Translations under genes and position numbers: made by a program
Shown here: one piece after another, positions 49,906 through 57,250 of the stretch
Numbering within the stretch: the first letter of the stretch is position 1
Layout: each line of letters begins with the position of its first letter
NCBI GenBank assembly: GCA_937919945.1
Contig: CALESY010000036.1
Span: 21,828 to 85,827, forward strand
Length of the DNA stretch: 64,000 nucleotides
Direction of reading: 5' to 3'
Source of the DNA: an uncultured Chitinophagaceae bacterium
Lineage (GTDB): Bacteria; Bacteroidota; Bacteroidia; Chitinophagales; Chitinophagaceae
The notes under the pieces: model-generated
What the model saw: the letters and a program-made list of their open reading frames with translations, nothing else
Told to the model about the DNA's origin: nothing
Databases searched by the model: none

Positions 49906-50100
49906 ATGTTGATAATAGACTCAAAAGATTGCGAAAACATTGACAAAGCGCTGAAAAAGTACAAAAAGAAGTACGAAAAATCTCGTACTCTTAACCAATT
50001 GCGTGAGCGTCAGTCTTTCACAAAACCATCGGTAAAACGCCGTACAGAGGTTTTGAAAGCAATCTACCGCCAGCAAATGGCAGCAGGTAAATTGGACTAA
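49906..50100 (+). CDS. rpsU: 30S ribosomal protein S21
   Basis: A 64-residue basic ribosomal protein. MLIIDSKDCENIDKALKKYK, RTLNQLRERQSFTKPSVKRR and AIYRQQMAAGKLD match Bacteroidota S21, which sits near the anti-Shine-Dalgarno end of 16S rRNA. ATG at 49906 was chosen; a longer frame from 49852 would translate the promoter. It is followed by a 16-bp terminator and then xerC and raiA, the usual Bacteroidota order. Confidence 0.96.
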   Translation: MLIIDSKDCENIDKALKKYKKKYEKSRTLNQLRERQSFTKPSVKRRTEVLKAIYRQQMAAGKLD

Positions 50101-50139
50101 GCGATAACTTTTAACAAAGTTATCTGACAATAGTATTGC

Positions 50140-50177
50140 ACCCGGTACTGTAAATGATTATATTTACAGTACCGGGT
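50140..50177 (+). terminator. Strong terminator after rpsU
   Basis: A 16-bp perfect stem (ACCCGGTACTGTAAAT and its complement) with a 6-nt loop followed by TTTT. It precedes xerC, so xerC needs readthrough or its own promoter. The hairpin overlaps the longer xerC frame and supports the start at 50184. Confidence 0.9.
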
Positions 50178-50183
50178 TTTTCT

Positions 50184-51074
50184 ATGATAGAGCATCGGAT
50201 AACAGATTACCTACAATATCTCAGATTCGAGAAACGATACGCACAGCATACACTCAGCGCATACGAAAGAGATTTATCACAATTTTCTAAATACATAAAT
50301 TCACAGTTCGGGCTCGATGATGAGAGAATAGTAACCCACTTCCACATCCGTAGCTGGCTGGCCGGCTATAAAGAAGAGGGGTTGGAAGCTGCATCCATTA
50401 ACCGCAAGCTGTCTGTAGTCAATACGTTTTATAAATACCTGCTGAAACAGCAGCTGATAAAGAAAAATCCTGCGAGGCAACTACACGCCATCCGAAAAGC
50501 AGAACGATTGCCAACCTACCTGAAAGAACCTGAAACAGACAGGCTGCTGGAAGAACTGCAATTTGATGAGGGTTTTAAGGGTTTTACAGACCGCATGATT
50601 TGCGAGTTGCTGTACCAAACGGGTATGCGCCGCAGCGAGCTTGTAAACCTGAAAGAAAATGACATAGAAAAAAGCCTGAAACAATTACGCATACTCGGTA
50701 AGGGTAATAAAGAACGCTTAGTGCCCGTAAGCCCCCTGCTGTTAGAAACACTGGCAGAGTACAAAGCAGAAAAACAAAAGCTACCTGTATATGACGAAAA
50801 TCATTTGCTGGTATTGGAAAGCGGGCAACCTTTGTATGCAGGTTATGTATATCGTATAGTGAAGAAATATCTTACAACAACTACAACACTCAAAAAGAAA
50901 AGCCCGCACGTATTGCGCCATACATTTGCTACGCATTTGCTGAATAATGGTGCCAATATACAAGCCATAAAAGACTTACTTGGGCACAGCAGCCTGGCTG
51001 CAACACAGGTATACACACACAATAATATTGACAAACTAAAAGAGATACACAAAAACAACCACCCGCGAGGGTAG
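50184..51074 (+). CDS. xerC: Tyrosine recombinase XerC/XerD
   Basis: Resolves chromosome dimers at dif during division. The 296 residues have the SAM-like N-terminal core-binding domain (LQYLRFEKRYAQHTLSAYERDL) and the catalytic domain with Arg in TGMRRSEL, Lys in LGKGNKERLVP, HxxR in HVLRHTFATHLL, and LGHSSLAATQVYTH with the nucleophile Tyr. ATG at 50184 avoids the terminator stem. Whether it is XerC or XerD cannot be decided from one copy. It sits between rpsU and raiA as is usual in Bacteroidota; it is not part of a mobile element. Confidence 0.93.
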   Translation: MIEHRITDYLQYLRFEKRYAQHTLSAYERDLSQFSKYINSQFGLDDERIVTHFHIRSWLAGYKEEGLEAASINRKLSVVNTFYKYLLKQQLIKKNPARQLHAIRKAERLPTYLKEPETDRLLEELQFDEGFKGFTDRMICELLYQTGMRRSELVNLKENDIEKSLKQLRILGKGNKERLVPVSPLLLETLAEYKAEKQKLPVYDENHLLVLESGQPLYAGYVYRIVKKYLTTTTTLKKKSPHVLRHTFATHLLNNGANIQAIKDLLGHSSLAATQVYTHNNIDKLKEIHKNNHPRG

Positions 51075-51107
51075 ATATTATATTTTCTAACAATAAAACG
51101 TTGTATT

Positions 51108-51407
51108 ATGAACGTACAAATAAGAAGCGTGCATTTTGATGCAGACACGAAGCTGCTGGAACATGTGAATAAGAAACTGGAAAAATTGCGCACATTTCAC
51201 GACCGTATCGTCGGCGTAGAAGTATACCTAGTACTGGATAATGTGGTGCACAATATCAAAGACAAGGTGGCCGAAATAAAAGTGCATATACCTAAACACA
51301 CATTTTTTGTAAAGCACCAGTCAAAAGCGTTTGAGGAGTCTTTTGACCATGCTTTCGACTCTATGGTGAATCGTATAAAGCGCCAAAAAGAAAAGGCAAT
51401 GGCTTAA
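51108..51407 (+). CDS. raiA: Ribosome hibernation/translation inhibitor (RaiA/HPF short form)
   Basis: A 99-residue ribosome-associated factor. MNVQIRSVHFDADTKLLEHVNKKLEKLR and VYLVLDNVVHNIKDKVAEIKVHIP are the family pattern; the final FEESFDHAFDSMVNRIKRQKEK helix ends the short form. In stationary phase it blocks the mRNA channel and supports inactive ribosomes. It lies 34 nt after xerC in the same direction, giving rpsU-xerC-raiA. In many Bacteroidota tRNA genes and tuf follow; here a terminator and an unrelated lipoprotein come next. Confidence 0.93.
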   Translation: MNVQIRSVHFDADTKLLEHVNKKLEKLRTFHDRIVGVEVYLVLDNVVHNIKDKVAEIKVHIPKHTFFVKHQSKAFEESFDHAFDSMVNRIKRQKEKAMA

Positions 51408-51428
51408 ACTTCCAACGAATATGATATA

Positions 51429-51463
51429 AAATCCGTCCTTTTATTATAAAAAAGGGCGGATTT
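51429..51463 (+). terminator. Terminator after raiA
   Basis: Stem AAATCCGTCCTTTT / AAAAGGGCGGATTT with one T-G wobble, then TTCTTTATA. Confidence 0.85.
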
Positions 51464-51536
51464 CTTTATATTACTATTGCAATAAAAGCTGAAAACGCCT
51501 ATTTTGCATTACTTAATAATATCAATTTTGAGAATC

Positions 51537-52685
51537 ATGCTGAAACGTTGGATTAAGTCTTTGGCTCTGGTTACTACTGTATGTGTGCTTTTTGCTAATT
51601 GTAAGAAAAATACTTTTAGTGCAGACGAGCCATTGAATGACGTTTATACCCCATCTGTTTTTATTAGCAGTAATAATAAAATATTGTATGCATTAGATCC
51701 TTCAACAGGTAATTACAAATGGCAGCTAAATATTGGCAATAATATGATTGCTACCCCCGTGGTAGCAGGCGATTTCCTGTATCTGCCAACTATCGATACT
51801 TTATTTAAAGTGAATGTAAAAACAGGTAAAATTATCAAACCGTTGCTGCTTACCAATGGAGACGACATAACACGTGAGTTTTATTCATCGCCACTTACAG
51901 ACGGACGTACTGTATGGATTGCAACCGTTACAGGTAAAGTTTTTGCCATTGACGTAAATACGGATGCCGTTAGGTGGAAATATAATGCAGATGATTCAGT
52001 TTTTTCTTCACTGATGATGTACAATGGCAATATCATTGTTGCTAACAGCAAAGGTTCTATCAGGGCGGTGAATATGAATAGTGGTGTGCAATTATGGAGG
52101 AACGATACATCTGTTCTTGTGCCTACCGGCAGGTTGGTTTCTTCTCCTGTAGGTAATGGTACGAATTTGTATATCGGCTCTACAGATGGCAATATCAGTG
52201 CGCTGAACGGTACTACAGGTAAGGGCTTGTGGAAGTACAATATAGGTAGTGTTATAGATGGCTCGCCTATAGTATATGGTGGCAATATAATTGTGGGTAG
52301 TGCAGATAACTTTGTGTATTGTATTGACAGTGCTGCGAAAATTGCCCGTTGGAAGTTTAAAACGAATGACCGAGTGCTTTCTACAGCCGCTGCTTATGGT
52401 CAGGTTGTGTACATAGGCAGTTATGATTCTTATTTGTATGCCATCAATATATTAGATGGTTCAATTAAGTGGAGATTCCGTACCGGCGGGCTTATTCAAT
52501 CTACAGTATTAGCTGCTAACGGAGCATTATACCTGGGTAGTTTTGATAAAATGATTTATAAAGTAGATACATCAGGTACGCTTAAATGGAAATATAATGT
52601 GTCGGGTGTTATAGAAACATCTCCTATCCTGTATGATATGACGAAGACATACTATCCATCTATCACAGGTTTGGGGCAGTATTAA
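51537..52685 (+). CDS. PQQ-repeat beta-propeller lipoprotein
   Basis: A 382-residue lipoprotein: hydrophobic SLALVTTVCVLF then ANCKK, Cys near residue 22. The mature part is made of repeated PQQ/BamB-type blades about 40 residues long: ALDPSTGNYKWQLNIG, AIDVNTDAVRWKYNAD, AVNMNSGVQLWRNDTS, ALNGTTGKGLWKYNIG, AINILDGSIKWRFRTG, VDTSGTLKWKYNVSG, with the W(K/R) ending each. A seven- or eight-blade propeller is expected. BamB scaffolds outer membrane assembly in other bacteria, but these Bacteroidota proteins are longer and their role is unknown. ATG at 51537. Monocistronic, closed by a 19-bp terminator. Confidence 0.88.
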   Translation: MLKRWIKSLALVTTVCVLFANCKKNTFSADEPLNDVYTPSVFISSNNKILYALDPSTGNYKWQLNIGNNMIATPVVAGDFLYLPTIDTLFKVNVKTGKIIKPLLLTNGDDITREFYSSPLTDGRTVWIATVTGKVFAIDVNTDAVRWKYNADDSVFSSLMMYNGNIIVANSKGSIRAVNMNSGVQLWRNDTSVLVPTGRLVSSPVGNGTNLYIGSTDGNISALNGTTGKGLWKYNIGSVIDGSPIVYGGNIIVGSADNFVYCIDSAAKIARWKFKTNDRVLSTAAAYGQVVYIGSYDSYLYAINILDGSIKWRFRTGGLIQSTVLAANGALYLGSFDKMIYKVDTSGTLKWKYNVSGVIETSPILYDMTKTYYPSITGLGQY

Positions 52686-52707
52686 GCTGACACTCTACAC
52701 TTCAATA

Positions 52708-52749
52708 ATATATCAACAGGGGCATTATTAAATGCCCCTGTTGATATAT
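52708..52749. terminator. Very strong bidirectional terminator
   Basis: A 19-bp perfect stem (ATATCAACAGGGGCATT core, complement AATGCCCCTGTTGATAT) with an ATTA loop between the convergent PQQ lipoprotein and ferritin genes. Confidence 0.9.
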
Positions 52750-52765
52750 CCATTAGCCGGTGTTA

Positions 52766-53266
52766 TTATTCTTTTGGTCTGAAGAGCATAATGTCTCTGT
52801 CGAACAAATAGATACCGCTTTTATCATCGCCTACCAGTTCCAGTTTATCATTCAGCGTACGTGCCAGCCTTTCTTCTTCTATCTGTTCAGATACATACCA
52901 TTGCAGGAAGTTGTGTGTAGCGAAATCCTTCTCTTGTAGTGACATGCCTACCAGCTCGTTAATGCTTTCTGATACTGCCAGTTCATGTTTCAGAAATTCC
53001 TCAAAAACCCGCTTCAAAGATTGGTAAGTAATAATAGGCTGCTCTAATGCCGGTACTACGCCAAAGCCACCACGCTCATTGATGTAACGAAGCAGTTTCA
53101 GCATGTGTGTACGCTCCTCGTTGGCTTGCTGGTAAAAAAACTCTGTAACACCATCCAGCCCCGGCTGTATCTCTGCCCAAGATGCCATTGCAAGATATGC
53201 CTGAGATGACTCTGCTTCCATTGCTACTTGCTTATTCAGTGCTTCCTGTATGTTTTTTGACAACAT
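52766..53266 (-). CDS. ftnA: Ferritin
   Basis: A 166-residue bacterial non-heme ferritin forming a 24-mer iron store in the cytoplasm. The four-helix pattern holds the ferroxidase ligands: E in AMEAESSQAYLAMASW, EE and H in QANEERTHMLKLLRYI, and E/Q in the third helix (VRT-like SINELVGMSLQEKDFATHNF) with QWYVSEQIEEERLARTL in the fourth. It follows the thioredoxin gene after a separate terminator, so it is transcribed alone. Likely controlled by iron or oxidative stress, but no Fur box was identified. Confidence 0.95.
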   Translation of the reverse strand: MLSKNIQEALNKQVAMEAESSQAYLAMASWAEIQPGLDGVTEFFYQQANEERTHMLKLLRYINERGGFGVVPALEQPIITYQSLKRVFEEFLKHELAVSESINELVGMSLQEKDFATHNFLQWYVSEQIEEERLARTLNDKLELVGDDKSGIYLFDRDIMLFRPKE

Positions 53267-53303
53267 GACTATAGTGTTTTAGTACTACTACAAGGTACGA
53301 AAA

Positions 53304-53327
53304 AGCCCCTGCAACATAGCAGGGGCT
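53304..53327 (-). terminator. Terminator after tlpA-like gene
   Basis: Perfect 9-bp stem AGCCCCTGC / GCAGGGGCT with a 6-nt loop, followed on the minus strand by TTTTTC. Confidence 0.8.
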
Positions 53328-53355
53328 ATCTGAAATATTACGTTAAAACCGTTTT

Positions 53356-53844
53356 TTACTTGCTCAGTTCTTTTACCCTGTTCCAAACATCTTCCTCACC
53401 ACCTTCTTCATATCCTGCATGAGAGTAGGCTACTTTACCATTCTTGTCTATAATGATGGTGTATGGTACTGTCTGAAAGTTGAGCGAACGTTTAAGGTCT
53501 GAATTAGCGTCCAGATAATACGGGAAATCCCAACCTTGTGCTTTAGCATAGCTACGCACCAAGCCTTCTGCACGAGACTCATCTATTGATACCGTTACAT
53601 AGTTAAAGTCAACTTCTTTTTTCCAATTAGGCATTTTTTCGCGCATGTTTTTTATTTCTTTCTTGCAAGGCACACACCAAGTAGCCCAAAAACTCACAAC
53701 TGTTACCTTGTTTTTCTCTATTGCCTGGTTAAATGCAATCTTTTTGCTGGTGTTCACATCTTTTATCTGTGTATCGGGCAATTCCTGTGCAAAGGCATTC
53801 ATCGAAAATGTGAGCGCGAATACACCTGCAATCAATTTTTTCAT
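53356..53844 (-). CDS. TlpA-family periplasmic thioredoxin
   Basis: A 162-residue thioredoxin-fold protein. Signal peptide MKKLIAGVFALTFSMNAFAQ (1-20), then an insertion-containing thioredoxin domain with the redox motif WATWCVPCKKEI at about 62-73 and the cis-Pro loop VPYTIIID near 132. It reduces or isomerises disulfides in the periplasm, perhaps supporting cytochrome maturation. ATG at 53844 was chosen: the frame continues upstream to 54096, but those residues have no signal peptide and overlap the divergent gene. Monocistronic. Confidence 0.92.
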   Translation of the reverse strand: MKKLIAGVFALTFSMNAFAQELPDTQIKDVNTSKKIAFNQAIEKNKVTVVSFWATWCVPCKKEIKNMREKMPNWKKEVDFNYVTVSIDESRAEGLVRSYAKAQGWDFPYYLDANSDLKRSLNFQTVPYTIIIDKNGKVAYSHAGYEEGGEEDVWNRVKELSK

Positions 53845-53944
53845 AATCTGTTTTTCTGTGTTTGTAAATAAATAATCTAAAACCTTGCCAAAGTTTAGTA
53901 AAGAAACTAAATTCGTCAGATTTTCCAAATTTAACGGACTTTTA

Positions 53945-55525
53945 ATGAAATATTTCTTCAAAATTTTTACTGTGCTTTTACTCTCCCAAAGTGCAGTAAT
54001 GGCACAAGGTACCTTATCGGGCGACCTGATGCTGAATGCGAATTTCTTTATGAGAGATTCTGCTATTAATGCAGCCAACAATCCTTTATATGACAACTAT
54101 TTGAGCGGTGGTGAATCGTGGTTGGGTTTACGATACAACTACAAAGGCTTTACCGCTACACTACGTGCCGATGCATTTCACAACTCTAACTTATTCAATC
54201 CTACACAAGCATTGAATGGTTTCGGCATCGGTGCATGGAGCGTAGGTAAGGATTTTGATAACCTGAGCATCACGGTAGGTTATATCTACGACCAGATAGG
54301 TAGTGGTGTTATGTTTCGTGCATACGAAGACCGTGGCTTGTTGATTGATAATTCACTGATAGGCGTGCGCCTGAAGTATCAGCTAACAGACAATGTATTC
54401 ATCAAAGCATTTACAGGGCAACAAAAATTTAACCTAAGCAAATACAATCCTGTTATTAAAGCTGCGAATGTAGAAGGCGATTTCAGTGTTGGCAATGCAC
54501 ATCTGATACCCGGTATAGGCGCGCTAAACCGCACACTCGACCAAGGCTCTATGGACTTAGTAGTATCCACGATCAATAGTCAGGATACCAACAAGCGTTT
54601 TGTGCCTAAATACAATATGTACGCTTTTACTGCTTACAATACACTTACTCTTGGTGGTTTTTCTTGGTATATAGAAGGCTCATATAAAACCGAAGAAGCT
54701 ATTGTTCGCGATAACTTTTTGCAATACAAAGATGGAAATGTAGTATTTACCACATTGGGTTATGCTACTAAAGGCATAGCAGTAAACTTTACAGGTAAGC
54801 GCACAGAAAACTACATCATGCGTACATCGCCCAACGAGATACTGAACCGTGGTATGATAAACTGGCAGCCCATTGTTGCACGTTTGCGCCCGCAACGCCT
54901 GATGGCACGTTACACCCCCGCATCGCAGGATATATCTGAAATTGCAGGCGGGCTGGATGTGTTACTCTCTCCGATTGAAACATTGGATATTACACTGAAT
55001 GGTACATACATCAATACGCTGGAAGGTGTAACACTATACCGTGAGGGATATATGGAAACTGAATACCGTGGTTGGAAAGATTGGATAGTACACGTAGGTT
55101 TTCAGTACATGGAGTATAATCAGGAGTTGTATCAGGTAAAACCATTGGTGCCGATTGTAAGGTCTATGATACCTTTCTTTGAAGTTACAAAACGCCTGAG
55201 CAAGAAAACATCTATACGTACCGAGTGGGAGTATCAGGATACTAAACAAGATTTCGGCTCGTGGATATTTGGTTTATTGGAACTGACGATAGCCCCTAAA
55301 TGGTCATTCGCAGTATCTGATATGTACAACATCGTAAAAGGCCCTGTATCGCCTCCCGGTAACAGCAAGCACTTCTACCAGTTCTTTACAGCATATACCA
55401 ATGGTCCGCACCGCTTTACACTGGCATATGTAAAACAAGTGGAAGGTATTAACTGTACAGGTGGTGTATGCCGCTACGAGCCTGCCTTCAGCGGTGTACG
55501 TTTCGGTTGCACTTCACAATTCTAA
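53945..55525 (+). CDS. DUF6029 outer-membrane-like protein
   Basis: A 526-residue secreted protein of the DUF6029 family of Bacteroidota. Signal peptide 1-21 (ending VMAQ), then a long beta-barrel-like sequence of amphipathic strands (FTATLRADAFHNSNLF, NLSITVGYIYDQIGSGVMFRAYEDR, VRLKYQLTDNVFIKAFTG, WSFAVSDMYNIVKGP) ending CRYEPAFSGVRFGCTSQF with a final Phe. DUF6029 proteins are outer membrane barrels of unknown function. ATG at 53945 begins the signal peptide; the longer frame from 53885 crosses the divergent promoter region. It has a terminator close behind, before nadB. Confidence 0.88.
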   Translation: MKYFFKIFTVLLLSQSAVMAQGTLSGDLMLNANFFMRDSAINAANNPLYDNYLSGGESWLGLRYNYKGFTATLRADAFHNSNLFNPTQALNGFGIGAWSVGKDFDNLSITVGYIYDQIGSGVMFRAYEDRGLLIDNSLIGVRLKYQLTDNVFIKAFTGQQKFNLSKYNPVIKAANVEGDFSVGNAHLIPGIGALNRTLDQGSMDLVVSTINSQDTNKRFVPKYNMYAFTAYNTLTLGGFSWYIEGSYKTEEAIVRDNFLQYKDGNVVFTTLGYATKGIAVNFTGKRTENYIMRTSPNEILNRGMINWQPIVARLRPQRLMARYTPASQDISEIAGGLDVLLSPIETLDITLNGTYINTLEGVTLYREGYMETEYRGWKDWIVHVGFQYMEYNQELYQVKPLVPIVRSMIPFFEVTKRLSKKTSIRTEWEYQDTKQDFGSWIFGLLELTIAPKWSFAVSDMYNIVKGPVSPPGNSKHFYQFFTAYTNGPHRFTLAYVKQVEGINCTGGVCRYEPAFSGVRFGCTSQF

Positions 55526-55550
55526 ACTCGTGTATAACACCTAACTTTGT

Positions 55551-55579
55551 AAACGGCTTCTGTAATACGGAAGCCGTTT
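55551..55579 (+). terminator. Terminator between DUF6029 gene and nadB
   Basis: Perfect 10-bp stem AAACGGCTTC / GAAGCCGTTT, 9-nt loop, then six T. It lies 18 nt before the nadB ATG, so nadB depends on readthrough or a promoter within this hairpin. Confidence 0.85.
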
Positions 55580-55596
55580 TTTCATATCATATCAAT

Positions 55597-57195
55597 ATGC
55601 TGAAGACAGATTTTTTAGTAATAGGCTCGGGCATAGCAGGACTTACATTTGCCGTAAAAACAGCGCGTCGTTTTCCCGACAAAACCATCACCATACTTAC
55701 CAAAGCCAATACCGACGAAACCAATACCAAGTATGCACAAGGTGGTATAGCAGTAGTAAACGATTTGGAGAAAGACAGCTTTGAAAAACATATAGAAGAT
55801 ACATTGGTAGCCGGCGATGGATTGTGCAACAGAGATATAGTAGAGATAGTGGTGAAAGAAGGCCCTGAACGCGTGAACGAAATAATTGACTGGGGTGCAA
55901 GGTTTGATAAAGATGCTGAAGGTGATTATATGCGTGGCAAAGAAGGCGGACACTCCGCTTTTCGCATATTGCATCATAAAGACATTACAGGCTTTGAGAT
56001 AGAGCGTGCATTGGTAGAAGAAGCTAAGCGGCATGCCAACATACAGATACACAATCACTGGTTTGTGTTAGACCTCATTACTCAGCACCATATGGGTATG
56101 CTGGTTACAAAATCTACCCCAGATATAGAATGTTATGGTGTGTATGCACTGAATACACAAAACCATAAAATAGAAAAGATACTATCCAAGATAACTGTAC
56201 TGGCAGCAGGTGGCGTAGGGCAGGTATACCGTACTACTACCAATCCTAAAATAGCTACGGGCGACGGTATTGCAATGGCTTACCGTGCCAAAGCAAGGAT
56301 AGAGAATATGGAGTTCATCCAGTTTCACCCAACGGCATTGTACGAGGCAGGCGTAAGCCCTTCTTTCCTGATAACGGAAGCCGTGCGTGGTGATGGCGGT
56401 ATACTGCGCAACAAACAGGGCGATGCTTTTATGGCAAGCTATGATGCGAGGGCAGACCTTGCCCCACGCGATGTAGTTGCCCGTGCGATAGACAGTGAAA
56501 TGAAACGTTCGGGTACCGAGCATGTGTACCTCGACTGTCGTCATATGGATGCTGAGAAATTCAAAGCACACTTCCCTAACATATATGCCAAGTGTAAGAG
56601 TATAGGTATTGATGTGATGGAGCAGATGATACCTGTAGCACCCGCAGCGCACTATTGCTGCGGAGGTATAAAAACTAATGAGCAGGGACGCACCTCCATA
56701 CAAAACCTGTATGCTTGTGGGGAGTGTGCCAGTACGGGGCTGCATGGTGCTAACAGATTGGCATCTAACTCACTGCTAGAGGCATTGGTGTTTGCACACC
56801 GCTGTGTGGAAGATGCAGCCAACCATATAGATGCGCTGACATATAATGATGCTATACCCGACTGGAATGCCAGCGGCACTACAGACCCGCAAGAGATGAT
56901 ATTGATAACCCAAAGCCTGAAGGAAGTGCAGCAGGTGATGAGCGACTATGTGGGTATTGTACGTAATGATGTGCGCCTGCACCGTGCTATGAGCCGTATG
57001 GACTTACTGCATTGCGAAACGGAGGAACTTTATAAAACAGCTACCGTATCTCCACAACTGTGCGAGGTGCGCAACCTGATAACCACAGGCTACCTGATAG
57101 TAAAGAGTGCGCAGTTTCGTAAAGAGAGTAGGGGCTTGCATTATAATACCGACTATCCTGCCAAGAGTAGCTTACTGCAAAACATTGTACTATAA
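55597..57195 (+). CDS. nadB: L-aspartate oxidase
   Basis: Flavoenzyme that oxidises L-aspartate to iminoaspartate at the start of NAD synthesis. The 532 residues have FAD site FLVIGSGIAGLTFAV, GGIAVVNDLEKDSFEKHIED, GDGLCNRDIVE, the fumarate-reductase-like IENMEFIQFHPTALYEAG and the C-terminal capping helical region. ATG at 55597 was chosen; an upstream frame reads through the terminator and lacks family similarity. nadA and nadC are not adjacent. It follows DUF6029 on the same strand and ends in a bidirectional terminator. Confidence 0.96.
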   Translation: MLKTDFLVIGSGIAGLTFAVKTARRFPDKTITILTKANTDETNTKYAQGGIAVVNDLEKDSFEKHIEDTLVAGDGLCNRDIVEIVVKEGPERVNEIIDWGARFDKDAEGDYMRGKEGGHSAFRILHHKDITGFEIERALVEEAKRHANIQIHNHWFVLDLITQHHMGMLVTKSTPDIECYGVYALNTQNHKIEKILSKITVLAAGGVGQVYRTTTNPKIATGDGIAMAYRAKARIENMEFIQFHPTALYEAGVSPSFLITEAVRGDGGILRNKQGDAFMASYDARADLAPRDVVARAIDSEMKRSGTEHVYLDCRHMDAEKFKAHFPNIYAKCKSIGIDVMEQMIPVAPAAHYCCGGIKTNEQGRTSIQNLYACGECASTGLHGANRLASNSLLEALVFAHRCVEDAANHIDALTYNDAIPDWNASGTTDPQEMILITQSLKEVQQVMSDYVGIVRNDVRLHRAMSRMDLLHCETEELYKTATVSPQLCEVRNLITTGYLIVKSAQFRKESRGLHYNTDYPAKSSLLQNIVL

Positions 57196-57198
57196 AGC

Positions 57199-57227
57199 AA
57201 AAGCGCAACCATTACAGTTGCGCTTTT
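57199..57227. terminator. Bidirectional terminator
   Basis: Perfect 11-bp stem AAAAGCGCAAC / GTTGCGCTTTT with a 7-nt loop, between nadB and the convergent metalloprotease gene. Confidence 0.9.
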
Positions 57228-57250
57228 TAGTACCTTGTTCTATAGTTTAT

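Noticed and set aside
50184..51074. Integrase as a sign of a mobile element
   Set aside because: Its position between rpsU and raiA is the normal place of the chromosomal Xer recombinase; no attachment sites or cargo are present.
53845..54096. N-terminal extension of the TlpA-like gene
   Set aside because: It overlaps the divergent DUF6029 start, has no similarity to thioredoxins, and the signal peptide begins at 53844.
55468..55596. N-terminal extension of nadB
   Set aside because: It would read through the DUF6029 gene's end and a terminator; the flavin motif starts at the ATG at 55597.
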